DNA from: G963556115 sp963675945
GTDB taxonomy: Bacteria > Planctomycetota > SZUA-567
Reading direction: 5' to 3'
Length of the DNA stretch: 64,000 nucleotides
NCBI GenBank assembly: GCA_963675945.1
Contig: OY780932.1
Location: 2,790,001-2,854,000, forward strand
Positions 16,907 through 25,949 of the stretch are shown here, piece after piece. Within the stretch, counting starts at the first letter, position 1. Each line of letters opens with the position of its first letter. Below the pieces are notes generated by a model, which searched no databases, was not told the origin of the DNA, and was given only the letters and a program-made list of their open reading frames with translations. The translations under genes were made by a program, and so were the position numbers.

Positions 16907-16943
16907 TAGTCCTTCTTTAGTGGATAGAGAAGGGCTATTTTTT
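16907..16943 (+). terminator. Terminator of the SPOR lipoprotein gene
   Basis: A 10-bp stem (TAGTCCTTCT with AGAAGGGCTA, one G-T pair) and an 11-base loop are followed by six T residues. Confidence 0.8.
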
Positions 16944-17277
16944 ATGGCTCATGACAAAATAAATAGCCTAAGTTAATTTTAATAGTTTATATTTAAAGGA
17001 GTTATAAGGATTATTATGTTGCGTAAATTTTCTCGTTAATCACTTTGTTCTCATTGTATATTTTTTAAAGCCATACCCCTATTAAATATTATAACTTATT
17101 ATTTACAAGTATTTAAATAATTACTCACGCAGATGTGAACAAACGCACAGCGTTTGCGAGGGGTGCAGGGGGGGGGCTTGATGCCTGTAAAGGGTGTGAG
17201 GAGCCTCAGGCAAAAAGAATGAACATCCTGATCTTGAACCTTTTTTAGTATAAGTGCAGGATGAGGATTTGTCTTCT
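16944..17277. other. Gene-free spacer with a G9 run and a possible dispersed repeat
   Basis: Between the terminator and thiH no credible gene is found. A run of nine G residues lies at 17168-17176, after a small palindrome around AAACGCACAGCGTTT. The minus strand is open across much of the interval but has no ribosome site, and its composition is unlike the neighbouring genes. It may be an intergenic repeat element that is present elsewhere in the genome. Confidence 0.35.
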
Positions 17278-18435
17278 TCAGGCATTCTTTTTTAAGTTCA
17301 AATATGAATGATCCCAATCCTTCCAGACCGGATCGAAGCCTTTGGTTTTGAGCATGCGCGATACTTCATCCGGGCTACGCTCGTCTGCAATAGCGAATTG
17401 CTCTGTACCCTCGGAGTTCTCATTACCGACATAACCGCCAGGGTTGGTCTTGCTGCCAGCGCTGATTCTGGTTATTCCCAGAGGAATCAGGTTGTCCCGG
17501 AGCTGCCAGGATTCACGGGTGCTGAGGTTCATGCCGATGTCAGCAAAACAGAGCCTGAGCGCTAGAATGATCTGGGTCAGGTTTTTATCGCTTACCGGGA
17601 CAAGCCACTCTGGATTTACCTCTTCGGCCGGGCGCATACGGGGGAAGGATACCGAGACCTTGCTCCGCCAAAAATTGCGGATAAGTACATCGGCATGGGT
17701 GGTGACGCATAGTGCTTCATAGCGCCAGTCATTGAGCCCGAGAAGTGCGCCTATGCCAATATGGCGCATACCTGCACGCGCTGCATCCTCCGGGACTCTG
17801 AGGCGAGCCGCGTAGTCCGCTTTTGGTCCGGCCGGATGAAAATTGGGGTAGAGCTGGCTGTCATAAGTCTCCTGGTAGATTGTTACCCCATCTACACCGG
17901 CCTGGAAGAGCTTTCTGTATTCTTCTTCTTGTAGCGGGTATATTTCAATAGATGTCGTAGAGAAGCTCTCTCGCAGTCTGCTGGCCAGTGAGCAGAAATA
18001 ATCGACCGAAATCGCTTTGGGGTCTTCACCGCTGACTAGGAGAATATCGGAAAAACCGGCTTTCTTGATCTCTTCGGCTTCGGTTATGGCCTCATCAATG
18101 GTCAGTCGCGAACGTTTGATGCTATGAGTGGTATTGAAACCACAGTAGACACACTTGTTGCAGCAGTAATTACTGACGTACAGGGGAGCGTAGAGACCCA
18201 TGGTATTGCCAAAACGTTGCCGGGTAACGGAGTAAGCCGCTTTGGCCATTGCTTCAAGGTGCCTCTCGGCTGCTGGGCTGAGGAAGGTTAGCGCCCGCTG
18301 GAAAGAGTAGGGTTTGATTGGCTCGCGCAGTTCCCGGAGGACATCGGCATCGGTGATTTGGTCGAGTTTTTCGGTTATTGTGGGGTTCTGGGTCAGTAGT
18401 GAGAGTTTGGCTAATTCAGCATAAATTATAGACAT
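17278..18435 (-). CDS. thiH: 2-iminoacetate synthase (tyrosine lyase), radical SAM
   Basis: ThiH cleaves tyrosine by radical SAM chemistry to give dehydroglycine and p-cresol, which supplies the thiazole of thiamine in anaerobes. The 385-residue protein is full length. The iron-sulfur ligands are C91, C95 and C98 in NYCCNKCVYCGF. Further family motifs include LLVSGEDPK, IEIYPLQEEEYRKLF, QETYDSQLY and SFPRMRP. The C-terminus (SAGSKTNPGGYVGN) matches ThiH rather than HydG, whose C-terminal cluster is missing. HydG-like maturation would be relevant to the hydrogenase here, but this protein fits ThiH. It is a single gene with no thiG or thiS nearby and no thiamine riboswitch that I can see upstream. 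Confidence 0.9.
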   Translation of the reverse strand: MSIIYAELAKLSLLTQNPTITEKLDQITDADVLRELREPIKPYSFQRALTFLSPAAERHLEAMAKAAYSVTRQRFGNTMGLYAPLYVSNYCCNKCVYCGFNTTHSIKRSRLTIDEAITEAEEIKKAGFSDILLVSGEDPKAISVDYFCSLASRLRESFSTTSIEIYPLQEEEYRKLFQAGVDGVTIYQETYDSQLYPNFHPAGPKADYAARLRVPEDAARAGMRHIGIGALLGLNDWRYEALCVTTHADVLIRNFWRSKVSVSFPRMRPAEEVNPEWLVPVSDKNLTQIILALRLCFADIGMNLSTRESWQLRDNLIPLGITRISAGSKTNPGGYVGNENSEGTEQFAIADERSPDEVSRMLKTKGFDPVWKDWDHSYLNLKKNA

Positions 18436-18593
18436 TTTCTTGCCTCTACGAAAAAAGTAATAGTTACCGAATTCAATTTTAGTAAAGTAAATTGGTAAGT
18501 CAATAAGTTGTAATCAAGTGAATTATAGCAGCTATGGGATATTTTTGTTGTCTGGTGATTTGAGTTTATGTATAATTAATAAACTACTTAACA

Positions 18594-18688
18594 GGAGGTG
18601 GTTTCGATCTGGTGGTCGGCTCGGTCTTCAAAACCGATGTGGGGTAGACAATATCCCGGGTGGGTTCGATTCCCTCGCGCCTCCGCCA
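18594..18688 (+). tRNA. selC: Selenocysteine tRNA (anticodon TCA)
   Basis: The 95-nt molecule has the marks of tRNA-Sec: an eight-position acceptor arm starting GGAGGTGG, a long D-stem (CGATC with GGTCG), an anticodon stem-loop TCGGT-CTTCAAA-ACCGA carrying TCA, a long variable arm (GGGGTA with TATCCC), a T-loop GGGTTCGATTCCC, and encoded GCCA. The last acceptor pair and one T-stem pair are mismatched, which is tolerable for this class. It inserts selenocysteine at UGA, so the genome should encode SelA, SelB, SelD and at least one selenoprotein. None of these is in the window. rlmN starts 38 bases downstream. Confidence 0.95.
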
Positions 18689-18726
18689 TGAATTTTCAGG
18701 CGCGATGTGCTTGTATTTGGAGTATT

Positions 18727-19770
18727 ATGAAGAGTATCCTGGGTATAAGTTTTGAAGAATTGGTGACGGCGGTCGAGTCACTCAATGAGAAAAAATTCAG
18801 GGCGAAACAGATCTGGCAGTGGTTACACCAGAAGAGAGTGTTAGATTATTCGTTGATGAGTAATCTTTCAAATTCCTTCAAGGAAGCATTACAGCAGCAG
18901 TTCTCGTTGCGTACGCTCATAGAGCTTGAGCACCAAATAGCGCAGGATGAATTGACGGAAAAATGGCTGTTTGAGAGTGTTCAAACAACGGCGCTGATTG
19001 AGACGGTCTTGATAAGAGAGATTAAGGGGAGCAGGCGGACTGTCTGTGTCTCTTGTATGAGTGGGTGTCCGGTAGGATGTGTGTTTTGTGCGACAGGACA
19101 GGGTGGGTTTGAATGTAATCTGTCGACCGCGGAGATTCTGGAACAGGTGTATGTGGTTGATGCACGTTGTCGGGAGGTCGACGGCAAGGGGGTGAGCAAC
19201 ATTGTATTTATGGGGATGGGAGAGCCGCTACTCAATATAGATAATGTCCTGCAGGCGTGTAGAATTATTCAGGATGAGGCGGGGATGCAACTTGGGGGGC
19301 GTAAAATCACTATTTCTACTGCCGGGGTGGTCTCGGGAATTTATCGTTTAATTGAGCTTGGGTGTAATTATCGTCTTGCAGTATCTCTTCATGCACCTGA
19401 GCAGAAATTACGTGAGCGGTTGATCCCGATAGCGCGGAAATGGCCGCTGCAGGAGTTAATAAAGGCTTTGAAGGAATTTTCCAAGGTTGCAAGTCGGAGT
19501 ATTACTATCGAATATTGTCTGATTGACCGCGTTAACAGCAGTAAGAAGCAAGCGCGGGAATTGGTTGAACTGCTCAAGGGAATTGAGTGTAAGATCAATT
19601 TGATACCGCTCAATCCGACTGCGGATAGTGAATATTCGGCTCCGCCTGCGGATAAGGTTAGGGCATTTCAGAGTACTTTGGAGGCACATGGTCTGAATGT
19701 CTTGCTCCGGGAAGAGAAGGGGCGTGATATTGATGCCGCCTGTGGCCAGCTAAAAGCCAAAAGACGGTAA
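18727..19770 (+). CDS. rlmN: 23S rRNA (A2503-C2) / tRNA (A37-C2) methyltransferase, radical SAM
   Basis: RlmN methylates C2 of A2503 in 23S rRNA and of A37 in some tRNAs. The 347-residue protein has the N-terminal RlmN domain (FRAKQIWQWLHQKRVLDY), the radical SAM ligands C114, C118 and C121 in SGCPVGCVFCATG, the GMGEPLLN motif, SLHAPEQKLRERLIP, and a catalytic Cys close to the C-terminus in DIDAACGQL. The ATG at 18727 is the only start outside the tRNA; a longer reading through the tRNA sequence is open but is not real. Transcription may be shared with tRNA-Sec. Confidence 0.95.
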   Translation: MKSILGISFEELVTAVESLNEKKFRAKQIWQWLHQKRVLDYSLMSNLSNSFKEALQQQFSLRTLIELEHQIAQDELTEKWLFESVQTTALIETVLIREIKGSRRTVCVSCMSGCPVGCVFCATGQGGFECNLSTAEILEQVYVVDARCREVDGKGVSNIVFMGMGEPLLNIDNVLQACRIIQDEAGMQLGGRKITISTAGVVSGIYRLIELGCNYRLAVSLHAPEQKLRERLIPIARKWPLQELIKALKEFSKVASRSITIEYCLIDRVNSSKKQARELVELLKGIECKINLIPLNPTADSEYSAPPADKVRAFQSTLEAHGLNVLLREEKGRDIDAACGQLKAKRR

Positions 19771-19875
19771 TTTTTAGTTATGTTATAGATGTTGTGTACT
19801 TTTATTGATCAATTATTGATAATAAAATATGATGATGTATTCGAAAATGAATGTTGATTGTGTGAGGAGGAAAAA

Positions 19876-20307
19876 ATGTTAAAAGGTATTTCACCGCTAC
19901 TGAGTCCGGAATTGCTGATGGTTCTTGCTACTATGGGGCATGGGGATGAGATTGTGCTCTCTGACGCGCATTTCCCGGCAGATTCGTTTAATTCACTGGT
20001 GGTTAGAGCAGACGGCATTAAGGTTGATCAGTTGCTGGAAGGTATTTTGCCGTTATTTGAGATTGACTCGTATGTTGATGATCCTCTTGTAATGATGGAT
20101 GCAGCCGAGGGTGATGAATTAGATCCAGCAGTTCAGGAGCGGTATATGGTTCAGATCAAGAAGTATGCACCAGAGGCTCCGGAGATTGTGCGCATGGAAC
20201 GTTTTGCGTTTTATGAGCGTGCTCAGGATGCTTTTGCCGTTGTCTTGACCGGAGAACTGGCTAAATATGGTAATATCATTCTGAAGAAGGGCGTTACTCC
20301 TTGTTAG
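19876..20307 (+). CDS. fucU: RbsD/FucU family sugar mutarotase
   Basis: The 143-residue protein interconverts the anomers of fucose or ribose in the cytoplasm. Family motifs are LLSPELLMVLATMGHGDEIVLSDAHFPA (residues 7-34, with the catalytic His and Asp) and the C-terminal LTGELAKYGNIILKKGV. The length and the VRADG stretch favour FucU over RbsD. The ATG at 19876 has a perfect GAGGAGG upstream. The next gene, an ABC ATPase, starts inside the last codons, so the two are coupled. No fucose or ribose operon is present, so the sugar is not known. Confidence 0.85.
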   Translation: MLKGISPLLSPELLMVLATMGHGDEIVLSDAHFPADSFNSLVVRADGIKVDQLLEGILPLFEIDSYVDDPLVMMDAAEGDELDPAVQERYMVQIKKYAPEAPEIVRMERFAFYERAQDAFAVVLTGELAKYGNIILKKGVTPC

Positions 20308-21302
20308 AGACTGAGTCTGAAGCTGAGCAGGAGGATAGTATTCTTACTGTCTCTGATCTCTCTGTGGCTTTTGAAGTCTCGGGGCGTATAGCAGAGGCGG
20401 TTGGTGGGGTTGATTTTTCAATTCCACGTGGCAAGACTCTGGGGCTGGTCGGTGAATCAGGGAGTGGTAAGAGCGTGACCAGTCTGGCTATCATGCAGCT
20501 CCTTGATAATCGCATTGCCAGGATTGGCGGGAGTGTCAAGATCAATAAACGGGAGCTTCTTGGACTCTCGGAGCGGAAGATGCAGGCGGTACGCGGAAAT
20601 GAGATTGCGATGATCTTCCAAGAGCCAATGACCAGCCTCAACCCGGTCTTTACTATTGGTAACCAGATCGTTGAAGCATTGCTTGCCCATGTAGCTTGCG
20701 GGTATGAGGCTGCTGCCACGGAAGCAATAAAAGTGTTGGGTGCAGTAGGAATTGCTGATGCTGCGAATATGTTGCGCCGCTATCCGCATGAATTGTCAGG
20801 CGGTATGAAGCAGCGGGTTATGATCGCGATGGCGCTTATCTGCAAGCCCAAACTACTCATTGCCGATGAGCCAACAACTGCGCTTGATGTCACGGTGCAG
20901 GCACAGATTCTTGATCTTTTGCGTTCGTTACAGCAGGAGTATGGGATGAGCATTCTGTTCATTACCCATGATTTGGGGGTGATTGCCGAGATTGCGCATG
21001 AGGTCTGTGTAATGTATGCGGGAAAGATTGTGGAGAGGGCTGAAGTGAATGCGTTGTTTGCTCAGCCGCAGCATCCTTATACTTCAGCTTTGGTGAAGAG
21101 TGTGCCACAGCTTAGCGGAGAACGTAAACGTTTATACTCAATCAAGGGTAGTGTGCCGAGTATTTTTGAACATCCTGTCGGGTGTAACTTTCAAGATAGG
21201 TGTGCATATACTTTTGAGCGTTGTCTGCTTTCTGAGCCGGAATTATGCTCTGAGAATTCTGAACATCATTATGTTGCGTGCTGGCGTTCAACTGTAGATT
21301 GA
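20301..21302 (+). CDS. Oligopeptide/dipeptide ABC transporter ATP-binding protein (OppD/DppD type)
   Basis: The 333-residue ATPase powers peptide or sugar uptake through partner permeases. It has Walker A GESGSGKS (about residues 52-59), Q-loop FQEPMTSLNPVF, signature LSGGMKQR, Walker B LLIADEPTTALD and the H-loop ITHDLG. The C-terminal region HPVGCNFQDRCAYTFERC carries the cysteine-rich oligopeptide-ATPase extension found in OppD/DppD, which can hold an iron-sulfur cluster. No in-frame ATG precedes the domain; a TTG at 20301 overlapping the fucU stop is the probable start. The permeases and binding protein are not nearby, so it is an orphan subunit. A terminator follows. Confidence 0.85.
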   Translation: MLETESEAEQEDSILTVSDLSVAFEVSGRIAEAVGGVDFSIPRGKTLGLVGESGSGKSVTSLAIMQLLDNRIARIGGSVKINKRELLGLSERKMQAVRGNEIAMIFQEPMTSLNPVFTIGNQIVEALLAHVACGYEAAATEAIKVLGAVGIADAANMLRRYPHELSGGMKQRVMIAMALICKPKLLIADEPTTALDVTVQAQILDLLRSLQQEYGMSILFITHDLGVIAEIAHEVCVMYAGKIVERAEVNALFAQPQHPYTSALVKSVPQLSGERKRLYSIKGSVPSIFEHPVGCNFQDRCAYTFERCLLSEPELCSENSEHHYVACWRSTVD

Positions 21303-21320
21303 ATCTGCAACTTGTTGTGA

Positions 21321-21356
21321 AACGGGTGGATCGACGTGGTCTACCCGTTGTTTTTT
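21321..21356 (+). terminator. Terminator of fucU-ABC ATPase unit
   Basis: A 10-bp stem (AACGGGTGGA with TCTACCCGTT, one G-T pair) is followed by a six-T run, 19 bases after the stop. The remaining spacer to pepA (about 235 bases) shows no gene. Confidence 0.8.
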
Positions 21357-21591
21357 GTGCGCTGTTACTTTGGATTTGGCAATAGTATTTATAGCTATAG
21401 GCCATCTATGATAATTACAAAATTACTGCGTTTTCATTAAAAGCAATTAATAGAGGTCGCCTATAATCAGTTGTTTGGGATATTTTATTCGCTGGTGAAT
21501 ATAAATAGAGACTATTTGGGGTAATCTTTAGATTAATCTTGAATTGCTGGAACTATATATGTAAATTTATATTGAAGATTTAGGAGTTAGC

Positions 21592-23013
21592 ATGAAAATA
21601 ATTTTGAAAAAGACTTATAAACCAGTGCCTGGGGATTATATATTATTTCTTTACGCCGACGCCGAGAACCCGCTCTTTGCTGGGGATTTTGCAGGTGTAA
21701 AGCCGCTGCCGGAAGCGGGTGGTAAACAGTTGCTGAGTTGTGGGGAGTACGGCGGGGTTGAGCGGGTAACTCTAGCTACGGCGCGTCTGGACGCTGAGAA
21801 TAGTTCGCTTGTGCGTGAGGTTAGGATTATTGTCAAACAGACTCTGGATAACCTGGAGATGACCGGTAGTGAGCGGTTGGTGCTCCTGCTCGGTGCAGCC
21901 CCTATTGAGGTTGTAATTGCAGCTCAAGAGGGAGCGCTGCTTGGCGGGTATACCTTTACCAAGTACAAAAAAGAGCAAAAAGATAAGGGTAAGACGTTAC
22001 TGATACAGGTTGAGACTCTGGCAAAGGTTCGAAATCTACTTGCTAAGACCGAGAATCTTTATTCCTGGGTAAATTTCGCACGTGATATTCTCAATGAACC
22101 GGCAAATGCGGTGCATCCGGCAACTCTCTCCAAGCTCTTTATGCAGAAAGGTAGAGCTGCAGGTTTGAAGATGACCCTCTGGAATGAGGCAAAGCTCAAG
22201 ACTGAAGGGTGTGGCGGAGTACTTGCGGTAGGTGGCGGAGCTACGAGCCGGCCATGTATCGTTATCGGTGAGTATAGCCCGGCTAAGGTTCGAAAGCACA
22301 TTGTGCTGGTGGGTAAAGGGGTGACCTTCGATACCGGTGGTTATTGTCTCAAACCCGGTAGTTCACAACTGGGCATGAAGATGGATATGGGCGGGGCGGC
22401 AATGATGTTTGCGGCTGCCTGTGCTATTGCTGAGGCCAAGCTTGGGGTAAAGGTTACGGTTATTACACCGCTGGCGGAGAATGATATTTCGCATACCGCC
22501 TTCCATACTGAGGATATTCTCAAGATGCGCAATGGGATGAGCGTTGAAGTCGGTAATACTGATGCTGAAGGGCGGCTTATTCTGGCTGATGCGCTGGTTC
22601 TGGCTTCAGAGCAGAAAGCGGATTATATTGTTGATGCCGCGACCCTTACCGGCGCCTGTGTGGTGGGACTGGGCGAGGATATTGCTGGACTCTATGCTAA
22701 TGACAGTATCTTGAGCGGGTTGCTCTTGGATGCTGCTGAGGATGCGGGAGAATATATGTGGGAGATGCCACTGCATACGCCATATGCCAAACTGCTGAAT
22801 TCGGAGATCGCTGATACTAGTAATATGGGGGGCAAGTACGGGGGATCGATTACTGCGGCTTTATTCTTGCAGAAATTTGTGGATAAGGGGGCTAGTTGGG
22901 CGCATATAGATATTGCCGGACCGGGCATCAAGACAGATGCGCATGAACATTTGGGCAAGGGAGCAAAGGGCTTTGGCGTCAAGAGCATCTATGGTTTTGC
23001 GCAGAATCTCTAA
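21592..23013 (+). CDS. pepA: Leucyl aminopeptidase, M17 family
   Basis: The 473-residue cytosolic enzyme removes N-terminal residues, preferably leucine, from peptides, and works as a hexamer with two metal ions. The catalytic domain starts near residue 165 (FARDILNEPANAVHP). The catalytic Lys is in VGKGVTFDTGGYCLKP, metal ligands lie in MKMDMGGAA, and the signature NTDAEGRLILADAL has Asp and Glu ligands and the catalytic Arg. The N-terminal domain is poorly conserved, as is usual. AGGAG lies four bases ahead of the ATG at 21592. It probably stands alone and recycles peptides. Confidence 0.93.
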   Translation: MKIILKKTYKPVPGDYILFLYADAENPLFAGDFAGVKPLPEAGGKQLLSCGEYGGVERVTLATARLDAENSSLVREVRIIVKQTLDNLEMTGSERLVLLLGAAPIEVVIAAQEGALLGGYTFTKYKKEQKDKGKTLLIQVETLAKVRNLLAKTENLYSWVNFARDILNEPANAVHPATLSKLFMQKGRAAGLKMTLWNEAKLKTEGCGGVLAVGGGATSRPCIVIGEYSPAKVRKHIVLVGKGVTFDTGGYCLKPGSSQLGMKMDMGGAAMMFAAACAIAEAKLGVKVTVITPLAENDISHTAFHTEDILKMRNGMSVEVGNTDAEGRLILADALVLASEQKADYIVDAATLTGACVVGLGEDIAGLYANDSILSGLLLDAAEDAGEYMWEMPLHTPYAKLLNSEIADTSNMGGKYGGSITAALFLQKFVDKGASWAHIDIAGPGIKTDAHEHLGKGAKGFGVKSIYGFAQNL

Positions 23014-23142
23014 CCTGTAGTGCCTCGGAGTTCGCTTGGTAGGGGCTGCTTTGTCGATTATAGCGGTATTACATGAAAAAAAATTTTACAAGAATATTTA
23101 TTTGAGTAAAATGTAGATATTCAGACTTATAAGGGATTATTG

Positions 23143-24712
23143 ATGGATTCAGAAATATCTCAAAATAATTATATTGATAATGCCAGCTTTATCGAGATTG
23201 CACAAGGCAGAATGTCTAGGTGTATAAGTGTATGCCAATATATAAATAAGTCTGGTACTGCTAGTTCTGGTGCTGTGGATGGCTTTTTTACCCGGCCGCT
23301 TTTGGGTGAGATCACCTCGTATTGTAGTCAGATGGTCGAGTTTCTTGATGCGTGTGGGGCGCGAAACAATGAGACCTGGTATTATATGCGCCATCTTATG
23401 ACCGCCGGGAAACTCTTTGCCTCGGTAGGATACGGATTACTGCATATTCAGCACTCACTCAAGGTTTACCATCTTGTTGATGACCTGACAGAGATGATGG
23501 ATGATACCGAGGCGGCAATACGTTTTAATAGTGGTGTGCTTTTAAATTTTTCCAGTGAAGTTGTACGTGAGTCGTTGGAAATTGGTCTGGCCTTGCCTGA
23601 GTGTATTCTGGATGAAACGGAATTTGCCGATATCATGCCGCATAATCGCCTGCCACAGGATAAGACCGCGCAGAAAATATGTACTTCGGAGGAGACTATC
23701 GCCAGACTTTCGACAACCTTTCTTAATTTGGCGGCTGAAGCTGAGGCGCTGCATAAAGTCAAAAATTCAAATTCTGACTCTGTATTACTCCTATATACCT
23801 TCGTTGCTCAGCGAGGAGATTCTCCGGGTGCTTGAGTATAAGTTTCACAGTTTACAGTCGATGTATGACACTTATATTGCCAATACCTATGTCGAGCATG
23901 AAGATGATAAGTTGCTCTACCTCAGAGGTCACGCGTCGATCATATATCATCTTTTAGAGTTGGCGACTATGTATTGCCATTACTTTGAGCGGCATCTCTA
24001 TATCCGGCAGTCGGAGGATTTTAATCATCCGCTGGTTGATCCCGATGAATTACTGGTAATACTGATAGAGTTCTTCCTCAAGTATACGAGTAATTATATC
24101 AAAGGTGCGGTGCAGCTATCACAGAATATGCTCAGAAAATATGCTGAAAAAGGTGAGATTACCGTCTCCGTGCCGAAATATCGTGGTTTTCATGTCCGAC
24201 CATCTACACTGGTGGCAAAAATCTGCTTGCATTATGGTAGTGAAGTTAGGATGGTATTGGAGGGCGAGGAGTATGATGCTTCGGCGCCGCTAGATTTGTT
24301 TAGAGCTAATGAATATATCAATGCGGTTAAGCGGCGGCGTCTGGCGGCTCACGTCGCGGAGATGGAACTTGTTACCCCGAAAGATTCTACTCGACTTACA
24401 GATGCCGTACAGGATGTGGTCTATCGGTTGTCTTATGAGCAAAAGATTGTTATCTATGAAAATCCACTCCCTATCCGTGAGTTTAAGCCGTTGGAATTGG
24501 ATGAAGAACTCTTCTCGCAACTGGTTCTTACTGAGATAACCAGGCTCCTGGCTATGGGTAAGCTCGATATAGAGAGTGAGCTGGAGATTACTTTTACCGG
24601 GGATACCAGGGTGCTTAATGATCTGGAGATACTGGTTAATAACGGTTATGGTGAAGATGAATTCGGGAATAATATTCCTCTGCCTATTGAACTGGCATAT
24701 CTGAAGCGTTGA
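23143..24712 (+). pseudogene. Large protein with an embedded HPr-like domain, broken by a one-base shift
   Basis: Two overlapping frames make one gene. The first (from ATG 23143, after AAGGGA, to about 23765) encodes about 205 helical residues; the second runs in the next frame to 24712. Reading four instead of five A residues at 23761-23765 joins them into about 522 residues. The C-terminal half has an HPr-like segment, VPKYRGFHVRPSTLVAKICLHYGSEV, in which the His aligns with the phosphorylated His of HPr and is followed by Arg-Pro as usual. The rest, with LLELATMYCHYFERHL, is not recognised. This may be a signalling version of a phosphocarrier, perhaps working with the EIIA-like protein at 36340. 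If the shift is a sequencing error, the gene is intact. Confidence 0.65.
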
Positions 24713-24747
24713 GGTGTTGACGGCAGATGAATTTGTGCATATTAAAT

Positions 24748-24779
24748 TATAGGGTATGACGTTAATGCCATACCCTATA
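24748..24779. terminator. Hairpin between convergent genes
   Basis: An 11-bp stem (TATAGGGTATG with CATACCCTATA) and a 10-base loop lie between the HPr-like gene and sppA. Neither side has a long T run, so termination strength is uncertain. Confidence 0.45.
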
Positions 24780-24810
24780 TTGCTAATATATATTTTGAAA
24801 TATTTACAAA

Positions 24811-25947
24811 TTACTCACTGGTGTTATGCTGAATTCCGGGGTAGAGCAGGTTGAGTTCGGTTCCAGAGTTTTCATTTAGAAACTCCTTGATAGATGGGAA
24901 CTGCGAGTCGCTCTGGGCGGTAAAGAAGTCCATGAATGATAGCTGGCGTTTATAGGTGAAGATCTCCGGGAAGTCGGTAGTACAAGATTTTTTGGCTTCA
25001 TCCAGGCTCGACTGGAAGTATCCGACCTCATCAATTAGGCCGTAGTCACGGGCTTCTGAGGCAAGATATACCTTGCCGTCGGCAAGTTTCGCGACCTGCT
25101 CTAGGGGGAGATTCCTACCTTTACTGATAATACCGATAAAACGCTGATGGAAGGCGGTAAGAATATGGTCAAAGTATTCTTTCTCTTCCGGGGTCATCTT
25201 CTTAAAAGGCGAGCCAATATCCTTGCTGTCGGTACTCTTTAAAGGATCGACAACTACTCCGATCTTTTCAAGGAGACCGGTGACCTCCACATGCTGCATA
25301 ATAACCCCGAATGAGCCGACCAGGGCGGTAGGGCTGGCAACAATATAGTCTGCAGGAGAAGCTATATAGTAACCACCGCTGGCGCAGAGTTGACCGACAT
25401 AGACGATAACCTTCTTCCCAGACTTCTTGAGTTTCTCAACTTCATTATAGATGATGTCACTCGCACTCACGCTGCCGCCGGGAGAGTCGATGTGTAGAAT
25501 TACTGCTTTGACCGTCTTGTCCTTGGCTACATGTTTTAGTTGGCAGGAGAGATTATAGAGCATTCCGGTACCGTAATACGAGTTGCCGGAACCGAAGATC
25601 GGGCCGGTCACCTGGATGATGGCGATACGGTTAGCGGTATCTTCTCCTCCAAGTTTTTCTTCTACATATGGAGTTTCACGCTCGGTTATCGCCATTGCCG
25701 AAGCATTGTCGATAACCGAGTTCATAAAATCAGCTCCGGTATTGATCAGCATTACTCCGCCGAAGACGATGATGGCCATGAAACCCAGTGAGAAGACGAC
25801 CGCTAGCAGACAACCATGGTTGCTGTTTTTGGGTGGAAGTGGCCTTACCGGAGGTATATTTCCAGATGGCGGTGTGTACCCGTTATTATTGGTGAACTCT
25901 TGATTCGGCGCACTGTGGCTGTTGCCAGGCTCATTATATGAACTCAT
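24811..25947 (-). CDS. sppA: Signal peptide peptidase SppA, S49 family
   Basis: SppA degrades leftover signal peptides in the inner membrane. The 378-residue protein has a proline-rich cytoplasmic N-terminus (residues 1-45), one membrane helix (about 46-68, GCLLAVVFSLGFMAIIVFGGVML) and a periplasmic protease domain. The substrate strand and oxyanion region are VILHIDSPGGSVSASD, the catalytic Ser lies in CASGGYYIAS and the general-base Lys in STDSKDIGSPF. It is half the size of E. coli SppA, like the SppA-36K form of many bacteria, which assembles as an octamer. The start follows AAGGGGTAGG. It lies two bases downstream of leuS and is cotranscribed with it. Confidence 0.92.
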   Translation of the reverse strand: MSSYNEPGNSHSAPNQEFTNNNGYTPPSGNIPPVRPLPPKNSNHGCLLAVVFSLGFMAIIVFGGVMLINTGADFMNSVIDNASAMAITERETPYVEEKLGGEDTANRIAIIQVTGPIFGSGNSYYGTGMLYNLSCQLKHVAKDKTVKAVILHIDSPGGSVSASDIIYNEVEKLKKSGKKVIVYVGQLCASGGYYIASPADYIVASPTALVGSFGVIMQHVEVTGLLEKIGVVVDPLKSTDSKDIGSPFKKMTPEEKEYFDHILTAFHQRFIGIISKGRNLPLEQVAKLADGKVYLASEARDYGLIDEVGYFQSSLDEAKKSCTTDFPEIFTYKRQLSFMDFFTAQSDSQFPSIKEFLNENSGTELNLLYPGIQHNTSE

Positions 25948-25949
25948 AC

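Noticed and set aside
17099..17317. 72-residue minus-strand frame downstream of thiH
   Set aside because: No ribosome site, overlaps the end of thiH, and composition is dominated by the G9 run. Treated as spacer or a possible repeat.
18436..18593. Thiamine (TPP) riboswitch upstream of thiH
   Set aside because: No CTGAGA or ACCTGATCTGGRT-like elements are visible in the leader.
18598..18726. 5' extension of rlmN through the upstream sequence
   Set aside because: It reads through tRNA-Sec and its anticodon arm. The ATG at 18727 starts the conserved RlmN domain.
23830..23840. TGA at the end of the first HPr-gene frame as a selenocysteine codon
   Set aside because: A TAA follows at once in the same frame, and the true protein continues in the next frame. 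A one-base shift explains it.
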